Source of the DNA: Murinocardiopsis flavida
GTDB lineage: Bacteria; Actinomycetota; Actinomycetes; Streptosporangiales; Streptosporangiaceae
Direction of reading: 5' to 3'
Assembly: GCF_003014485.1 (NCBI RefSeq)
Contig: NZ_PYGA01000002.1
Span: 186,001-250,000 of the forward strand
DNA length: 64,000 bases
A program made the translations under genes and the position numbers. Position 1 is the first letter of the stretch; every line of letters starts with the position of its first letter. Below, one piece after another: positions 58,998-64,000 of this stretch. The notes under the pieces are model-generated. The model made no database searches. It was not told the DNA's origin and worked only from the letters and a program-made list of their open reading frames with translations.

Positions 58998-59801
58998 ATG
59001 ACGAATGCAAAACTCACGATGTGGCGCGAGTTCGGGAGCGAGGTCCGACGTCTTCGCCTTCAAGCAGGGATGAACCTCGAAAAGCTGGCCCCACACGCCG
59101 GTGTCTCTCCGCAAATGCTCGGCGCCATGGAAAGGGGGACACGGCGGACACAAGAGGACGTAGCAAGGAAGCTGGATGTCTTCTTCGCTACCAACGGCGC
59201 GCTCATGCGTCGATGGTCACAAGCCTTGCGAGGAGAGAGCGACCCGGAGTGGTACCAACAAGTCACCGAATCCGAGGAAGCCGCGACCGAGATTCACATG
59301 TATCACCCGACCCTCATCCCAGGGCTATTGCAGATCGAGGCATACGCGCTGGTGGTCTTTCGCGATTCAGGCCCTTTGGACTCCGCGGAAGAGCATCAGC
59401 GCCTCGCTCAGCTGCGAGTGAAGCGACTGGACGCACTCATCCAGGCGAACAACCCCAAGCTTCTAGCGGTGATCCCAGAAGAGGTGCTCCGAGGCCATGT
59501 AGGCAAGGAGAGCGTTATGCAGCAGCAACGCGAACGTCTGGTTCGTCTGGCAGGATCCGAACGGCTTAGGTTACTGGTGGTACCTAGGGGAACGCCGTAT
59601 CTCGGTGGGGCCTCCGGAGCGTTCCGAGTGATCGGGTCACAGGGTGGGCCGCCGATCGTCTATGCGGAGCACATGAGCGGTGGAATGATCATCGACGACC
59701 CTCAAGACGTCGCCCGTCATCAGGCCATCTACCGTGAACTCTTGTCATGGGCGCTGCCCCCGATTGCGTCAATCGATCTGATTCGCACGATGGATGAATG
59801 A
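58998..59801 (+). CDS. XRE-family regulator with DUF5753 (Scr1-like)
   Basis: A 267-residue protein. The N-terminal HTH_31 domain is FGSEVRRLRLQAGMNLEKLAPHAGVSPQMLGAMERGTRRT. From about residue 85 the DUF5753 domain follows: EIHMYHPTLIPGLLQIEAYALVVF ... LRLLVVPRGTPYLGGASGAFRVI. GC content is visibly lower than in neighbours, and the upstream 200 bp are AT-richer, suggesting a different history. The stop overlaps the DUF397 gene (ATGA). Streptomyces pairs of this type (Scr1/Scr2) behave as toxin-antitoxin-like or developmental regulators. Confidence 0.93.
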   Translation: MTNAKLTMWREFGSEVRRLRLQAGMNLEKLAPHAGVSPQMLGAMERGTRRTQEDVARKLDVFFATNGALMRRWSQALRGESDPEWYQQVTESEEAATEIHMYHPTLIPGLLQIEAYALVVFRDSGPLDSAEEHQRLAQLRVKRLDALIQANNPKLLAVIPEEVLRGHVGKESVMQQQRERLVRLAGSERLRLLVVPRGTPYLGGASGAFRVIGSQGGPPIVYAEHMSGGMIIDDPQDVARHQAIYRELLSWALPPIASIDLIRTMDE

Positions 59802-59983
59802 GAGTGGACATGCCTGAGAACTGGCGCACGTCGAGCTACAGCGGTGGCAGAGGCGACTGCGTCGAGGTCGCGGACACTCCGACCTCAGTCAAAATCCGTG
59901 ACACTCGCAACAGGGACCTCGGGTACCTGACCTTCCCTGCTGAGCAGTGGGCGGCCCTCCTCACCTCGCTCAAGTCGGGCTGA
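59798..59983 (+). CDS. DUF397 protein (Scr2-like partner)
   Basis: A 61-residue DUF397 protein with the family strands WRTSSYSGGRGDCVEVADTPTSVKIRDTRNRDLGYLTFPAEQWAALLTSLK. ATG 59798 overlaps the XRE stop as ATGA; ATG 59810 is an alternative. DUF397 proteins nearly always follow an XRE-DUF5753 gene and are thought to work with it. Confidence 0.95.
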   Translation: MRVDMPENWRTSSYSGGRGDCVEVADTPTSVKIRDTRNRDLGYLTFPAEQWAALLTSLKSG

Positions 59984-60069
59984 GCGCCGGCAGCCGGGCG
60001 GGCGGGCCGGGAACCTCGTTGGCCCGTTCCGCCATGGCGCGTCCACCCGCGTGATGGTCGCCTCCTACC

Positions 60070-62187
60070 ATGGGATGCGTGCGTGACCAGGGGGCGGGTA
60101 CCAGCGGCGCCACAGGCGACCCCGATTCGGGTCCGATCGAATGGCGGCCGCCCGCACGGGTCCGCCCCGAAGAATCAGGACTCCCCAAGCCGCGCGTCGA
60201 CTTCAAGGCGCTCTTCGGCCTCGCCTCCGGCCCATGGGCGTGGTCCACCGCCGTCAAAGCCGCCGTGGCCATGGCCACCGCCTTCGCCTTCGCGTCGTGG
60301 CTGTTCGGATCGCAGTCCGGCGCGCTCGCCGCGCTCGGCTCCATGACCGTCCTGTACGAGCGCACCACCCCCTACGCCCACCGCGCCGTCGCCCTCGCCG
60401 TCGTCGGGCTGGGCTTCATCCTGAGCGTCGCCATCGGCTCCCTCGCCTCGGTGACCCTGTGGTCGGGCGCCATCGCGATCGGACTCGTGGCCGGCGCCGC
60501 GACCTGGCTGTGCCAGGCCCTGCGGGTCGACCGCCCCGGCGCCTTGTTCTTCGTGCTGGTCTGCGCGATCTCCACGATCACCCCGGGCACCGTCGCCGAC
60601 GTCCCCGCGCACGCCGCGGTCGCCGCCGTCGGCGCCGCCGTGGGGTGGCTGGTGTCGATGTCGGGCGCGCTGTTCCAGAGCCGCCGCCCGGAGCACCGGG
60701 CGGTCGCCACGGCCTTCCGACAGCTCTCCGAACTCCTCGACGCCATCGGCACGTCGCGCCTGGACCACGTGCAGCACGAGGCGTCCCTCGCCGTCGCCGA
60801 CGCGTGGCGCCTGGTGCTGCTCGCCCAGACCCGCGGATACCGCGACACGGCCGCCGCCGCCCGACTGCGGGCCCTGCTGCGCTGGGTCTCCGACATCCAC
60901 CTCGCCGCGACCGACGTGTCCCTCGCACGGACCGAACCGCTGCCCAAGGAGGCCGCCGGCTTCGCCGCGTCGCTGGCCGACGCCGTGTACCGGCCCCAGG
61001 CGTGCCCCGACCCCGCGCTCCTCGACCCGCTCATGAAGGGCCTGCGACCGCGCTCACTGGAGTCGCGCCTCTACACCCGCCTCGTGCGGGCGGCGCAGGC
61101 CGCGCGCCGCAGCGAGCACGACATGGAGGGGCGCGGCCTCGAACTGTACGACACCCGGTACCCCTCGCTCGGCGACTCGCTGCGCTCCGCGCTGAGCAGC
61201 GACTCCCTGATCCTGCCGACCGCGCTGCGCATGGCCATCACCGTGAGCATCGCCGGGCTGATCGGCATCGCGCTGGGCTTCGAGCGCTACTACTGGATCT
61301 CGATGACCACGGCCTCGGTGCTGCAAGCCGGGAACGTCGTCCTCACGGTGAACAGGGGGACGCAGCGGGCGCTGGGCACCCTCCTCGGGGTGTTCATCGG
61401 GGTGGGCCTGCTGCTGCTCGACCTCTCACTGCCGGTGACGATCGCCCTGGTCGCGGGCTTCCAGGGGCTCACCCAGCTGGTGGTCAGCCGCAACTTCTTC
61501 TTCGCGAGCATCCTGCTCACGCCCATGGCGCTGATGCTGGCGCACACCGCGGCGCCCTACCCGGTGGACATGCTCGCGGAGTCGCGGGTCCTGGACACCG
61601 TGCTCGGCTCGGTGGTCGGGATGGTCGGCGCCGTGCTGCTGTGGCGCAAGGCGTCGGCGTCGCGGCTGCCGCAGACCATCGAGGACGTCCTGACCGAGGC
61701 GCGCAACGCCGTCAGCAAGGCGCTCGACCCCGACGTCCGCATCGACCCGCAGCAGCGCTACCGGCTGCGGCGCGACCTGCGCGCCGCGCTGCTGAGCCTG
61801 CGCGGCGTCTACGACAGCGCCATCGGCGACGTCCCGCGCGCCGACACCACCCAGCCGCTGTGGCCCGTCGTGGTCGCCACGCAGCGCATCGGCTACCTGG
61901 CGCTGTCGGTGCTCGCGCTGGAGCAGCCGCCCCCGGCGTCGCACATCACTCTGCAACGCCTGGACCTCGCGTTCCGCGAGCTGGCCACGGCGATGTGGGA
62001 GCGCCGCGCGCCTCACCTGGGCGCGCTGCCGCGCCTGGTGGACTACCCGCGGCTCAACAGGGAGCTGCGCGCGCTCGCCTCGGCGATCCGGGTCGCCGCG
62101 GCGGAGGACGAGCGCGCGGCTCGGCGCGCGCAGGAACGGCTAGAGGACGAGGAGTCGGCGACGTCCGAGGTCTCCGGCGACCGGTGA
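60070..62187 (+). CDS. FUSC-family (aromatic acid exporter-like) membrane protein
   Basis: A 705-residue protein with two blocks of about five to six helices (about 60-200 and 390-545), each followed by a long cytoplasmic helical region. The second block contains the FUSC core RMAITVSIAGLIGIALGFERYYWISMTTASVLQAGNVVLTVNRGTQRALGTLLGVFIG. Relatives export aromatic acids or fusaric acid-like compounds. ATG 60070 or GTG 60079 can start it; TACCAT just upstream looks like a -10, so the message may be leaderless. It stands alone. Confidence 0.9.
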   Translation: MGCVRDQGAGTSGATGDPDSGPIEWRPPARVRPEESGLPKPRVDFKALFGLASGPWAWSTAVKAAVAMATAFAFASWLFGSQSGALAALGSMTVLYERTTPYAHRAVALAVVGLGFILSVAIGSLASVTLWSGAIAIGLVAGAATWLCQALRVDRPGALFFVLVCAISTITPGTVADVPAHAAVAAVGAAVGWLVSMSGALFQSRRPEHRAVATAFRQLSELLDAIGTSRLDHVQHEASLAVADAWRLVLLAQTRGYRDTAAAARLRALLRWVSDIHLAATDVSLARTEPLPKEAAGFAASLADAVYRPQACPDPALLDPLMKGLRPRSLESRLYTRLVRAAQAARRSEHDMEGRGLELYDTRYPSLGDSLRSALSSDSLILPTALRMAITVSIAGLIGIALGFERYYWISMTTASVLQAGNVVLTVNRGTQRALGTLLGVFIGVGLLLLDLSLPVTIALVAGFQGLTQLVVSRNFFFASILLTPMALMLAHTAAPYPVDMLAESRVLDTVLGSVVGMVGAVLLWRKASASRLPQTIEDVLTEARNAVSKALDPDVRIDPQQRYRLRRDLRAALLSLRGVYDSAIGDVPRADTTQPLWPVVVATQRIGYLALSVLALEQPPPASHITLQRLDLAFRELATAMWERRAPHLGALPRLVDYPRLNRELRALASAIRVAAAEDERAARRAQERLEDEESATSEVSGDR

Positions 62188-62269
62188 TTCGCCGGATCCG
62201 TAACGGCGGCCATCCTCACCGGGGCGCCGCTCAACTGCCATGAGGCTCACGGATGTCGGAAAGCAAGCG

Positions 62270-63040
62270 CTACTCGGCTTCGCCGGAGAAGCCGTAGTAC
62301 AGCCCGAGGCCCGGAATGGGCAGTCCCATAGGCAGCCGAGGACCGAAAAGGTCGGGCACGGCGGCGTCCCAGTCCACGGCCTCGTTATCGAGGTGCTGGC
62401 CGAGGTCGATCGAGTTCGTCTCGGAACCGTGCTCGTACACGGTCAGAGTGAGGTCGCCGAACCCGTCCTCGGACAGCGCGAGCCACTGACCACAGGCCCA
62501 GCGGATCTCCTCGGCGTCGCACGCGACGATGCTCGCGCAGTGCCGCACGGATCCGCTCCATGTCTCGTCTTCCAGCACATAGAAGCTGTACCCGGCCGCC
62601 GGGGCGGGCTCGGCGGGCCTGGCGCGTAAACCGAGCAGCACGGCCAACTCGTCCAATCCAGCCTCGACGTGGTCATGAGGGCCGGCCGCGCGTATCCGGT
62701 CGTACAGCTCTTTTGTCTCGCTGTGTCGTCGGCTGACGGTGTCCTCGTCCTGCCCGTACTCCGCCAGGACGTCGGGATCCATCTCCAGCATGGCCTCCCA
62801 GTAGGAGTTCTGCTGGGCCAGACGCCCGGTTAGCAGCATCAAAGCCGCGATGTCATCGGGATGTGCCTCCACGGCGGCACGCAGCCAGCGCTCCTCGGGC
62901 CAAGTCGGGTTGAAGGCATCGGACTCCGACGGGTCCGCTGCCGTCAGGCACAGCAACTGCCCCAGCTTCAGCGCGGCTTGAGCATCGCCCGCAGTCGCCA
63001 TGCTCCGCAGTTGTGCGACCGTCTCGTCGGTGATCTTCAT
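62270..63040 (-). CDS. Sel1/TPR-like hypothetical protein, 256 aa
   Basis: A soluble acidic protein. Its first ~100 residues look like helical repeats (TVAQLRSMATAGDAQAALKLGQLLCL ... WLRAAVEAHPDDIAALMLLTGRLAQQNSYWEAML), of the kind in Sel1 or TPR proteins that bind partners. The C-terminal part (GYSFYVLEDETWSGSVRHCASIVACDAEEIRWACGQWLAL) is globular and unassigned. The gene has lower GC than its neighbours in places. It converges on the FUSC gene and is isolated. Confidence 0.75.
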   Translation of the reverse strand: MKITDETVAQLRSMATAGDAQAALKLGQLLCLTAADPSESDAFNPTWPEERWLRAAVEAHPDDIAALMLLTGRLAQQNSYWEAMLEMDPDVLAEYGQDEDTVSRRHSETKELYDRIRAAGPHDHVEAGLDELAVLLGLRARPAEPAPAAGYSFYVLEDETWSGSVRHCASIVACDAEEIRWACGQWLALSEDGFGDLTLTVYEHGSETNSIDLGQHLDNEAVDWDAAVPDLFGPRLPMGLPIPGLGLYYGFSGEAE

Positions 63041-63470
63041 GGGCAGACGCTACAACCCGCCACTGGCACAAACGAGACCTTCCAGTACTGGCCCCAGCAA
63101 CGCCAAGAGCGAGGGAACCAACGCGTGATCAAGCTCGTCTTGCCGTGCTGCCAACGGATTCATGAATCCGGCCGATCGGCACCTACGGGAACGCTTCGTC
63201 ACTACCCGCCGAGCACGCGAACAGCTCCACACCGCACAATTTCGATTACCCGCGTCGGCGGCGGTTGTCCACGCCGAGGCTGCACGCTCCGTCAGTCTCG
63301 ACTCCGGGAGACCGCCGCCGAGTCCGTTTCATCCCGAGGACATCGAGAAGGAAGTGGCTGCCTTTCCCCACCTGCCGCCCTTGGCGCCCCCTTTCCCGCA
63401 GAACAACCGCATGCCGCCCGGCGACAAGACCGCCCCGCAAGCCGGAGCCGCCTGGTAGGGGAGTCGGGGC
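63041..63470. other. intergenic region upstream of the CRISPR leader
   Basis: About 430 bp in which I see no supportable gene. A plus-strand frame at 63162-63458 exists but lacks a ribosome site and recognisable motifs. Confidence 0.4.
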
Positions 63471-63618
63471 GCGCGTGCCGTCCTCGGATTCTTCCGCCGT
63501 GCGCCTTCTCGAATTTGTACTTCTTCGGGCGATTGGCGTCGTTTGGGTGCGGGTTTCCCATTTTCGAGAAGTGGTCAGAATCGGGGGTGTGTCGCGGTAA
63601 CGTTCGAGGTCAACAAGA
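63471..63618 (+). promoter_or_regulatory. candidate CRISPR leader
   Basis: The ~150 bp before the first repeat are AT-richer than the surroundings and contain TTTCCCATTTTCGAGAAG and GTGGTCAGAATCGGGGG, ending GTCAACAAGA at the repeat. This resembles actinobacterial type I-E leaders. The degenerate repeat at the far end supports this orientation. Confidence 0.5.
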
Positions 63619-63708
63619 GTGCTCCCCGCACACGCGGGGATGGACCCTGGTAGGCGATCGGCATCCGGTACTTCCGGTCGTGCTCCCCGCGCATGCGGGG
63701 GTTGGTCG
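63619..63708 (+). CRISPR. type I-E mini-array: two repeats, one 32-nt spacer
   Basis: Repeat 1 (63619-63647) and repeat 2 (63680-63708) are 29 nt and start GTGCTCCCCGC; each forms the CCCCGC/GCGGGG hairpin of type I-E repeats. Repeat 2 is degenerate at its 3' end (GGTTGGTCG against GATGGACCC), as in terminal repeats. The single spacer, 63648-63679, is exactly 32 nt. No cas gene is in the window. Confidence 0.85.
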
Positions 63709-63730
63709 GGGGCAGCGGTGCGGCGTGCTG

Positions 63731-64000
63731 CTAGTCCTCGATGATCGCGAAGGCGCGGACGGGGAAGGTGCCCAGGCCGCGGACCTTCACTGGGACGGCG
63801 AAGAACCGGAAACCCGAGGTGGGCAGTTCGCCGAGCAGACACAGGTGCTCGACCACGGGGATGCCCGCTGCGAGCAGGACGGTGTGGGCCGGGCGCGCCC
63901 CTTCGCCCTCTGGTGCGGTGTTGTCGATGTTCACCGAGTCGATGCCCACCAGGGTCGCCCCGCCGTCGGCGAGCGTCTTCGCGGCGTCCTCCGTGACGTA
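63731..64000 (-). CDS. cyclase-family (kynurenine-formamidase-like) protein, C-terminal part
   Basis: The frame stays open to the window edge, giving the last 89 residues. Family elements are TLVGIDSVNIDNTAPEGEGARPAHTVLLAAGIPVVEHLCLLGELP and RFFAVPVKVRGLGTFPVRAFAII, which match the PF04199 cyclase C-terminal barrel (GIDTPSID ... H-x-LL ... NL-x-x-L). These metal-dependent enzymes hydrolyse amides or cyclise polyketide-like substrates. The metal-binding HxGTHxDxP motif would be upstream, outside the window. Confidence 0.88.
   Translation of the reverse strand, partial: YVTEDAAKTLADGGATLVGIDSVNIDNTAPEGEGARPAHTVLLAAGIPVVEHLCLLGELPTSGFRFFAVPVKVRGLGTFPVRAFAIIED

Noticed and set aside
63162-63458. 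Small gene upstream of the CRISPR leader
   Set aside because: Starts without a ribosome site and has no family resemblance; kept only as an intergenic note.
1-64000. tRNA, rRNA, transposase, integrase or prophage genes
   Set aside because: No cloverleaf-like runs, no DDE or recombinase motifs and no structural phage genes were recognised on either strand.

Overview
The window reads as chromosomal DNA of a high-GC actinobacterium, most like a Nocardiopsis/Streptomonospora-type organism (inference). The grounds are very high GC with strong GC3 bias, frequent GTG starts, GTGA/ATGA overlaps, likely leaderless starts, an XRE(DUF5753)-DUF397 pair, a PPOX/F420-type enzyme, DrrAB-like ABC exporters, an LPxTG surface protein and IdeR/DmdR-type iron boxes. 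I see no rRNA, tRNA, integrase or transposase. Regulators are very dense: about 16 DNA-binding proteins, most divergent from one transporter or oxidoreductase whose intergenic palindrome I could locate.

Layout. 1-7500: carboxylate module (end of a DASS permease; IclR - CoA-transferase - citryl-CoA lyase on the minus strand; divergent tctCBA uptake system). 7569-9769: iron-boxed siderophore-interacting protein, then a membrane protein and TetR sharing twin tandem operators. 9898-13828: sortase-anchored DUF11 protein, HAD phosphatase, amidohydrolase. 13953-20105: GntR-TetR fusion regulator, MOSC protein, Fes-type esterase, alpha/beta hydrolase with a CGNR regulator, SDR with MarR. 20179-25702: DHA2 exporter with a SoxR-type promoter, MerR-YnfA operon, TetR with a DrrAB-like exporter. 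25996-32197: aldo/keto reductase/LuxR, LysE/Lrp, CorA. 32375-34302: DesK/DesR-type two-component system whose junction carries a chain of ATGA-coupled micro-ORFs. 34489-43383: small membrane proteins, a deleted kinase-like pseudogene, twin peptidoglycan-binding secreted proteins, a fused ATPase-permease with TetR operators, GNAT-AlkB. 43402-51506: Vps62-like membrane protein, EamA/LysR, LysR/CorA, PanE-like reductase, GNAT. 51569-55979: iron-boxed siderophore-binding lipoprotein facing a MerR with a minisatellite tail, MerR-controlled aldo/keto reductase with a degenerate triplicated 3' end, PPOX protein. 56693-60000: zinc-finger coiled-coil protein, sigma-like HTH protein, XRE/DUF397 pair (accessory flavour). 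60070-64000: FUSC transporter, Sel1/TPR-like protein, a one-spacer type I-E CRISPR array without cas genes, and the end of a cyclase-family gene.

The most unusual features are (i) the three tandem 29-bp units at the kinase/regulator junction (32996-33088), each a complete ORF that stops inside the next start; (ii) the in-frame deletion that appears to have fused an exporter ATPase to a truncated permease; (iii) repeated small tandem duplications at gene ends (MerR tail, AKR 3' end, EamA tail); (iv) the solitary mini-CRISPR; and (v) a dispersed ~130-bp intergenic repeat. Iron handling links the siderophore-interacting protein, the binding lipoprotein and probably the Fes esterase; the carboxylate module links uptake, CoA activation and cleavage.
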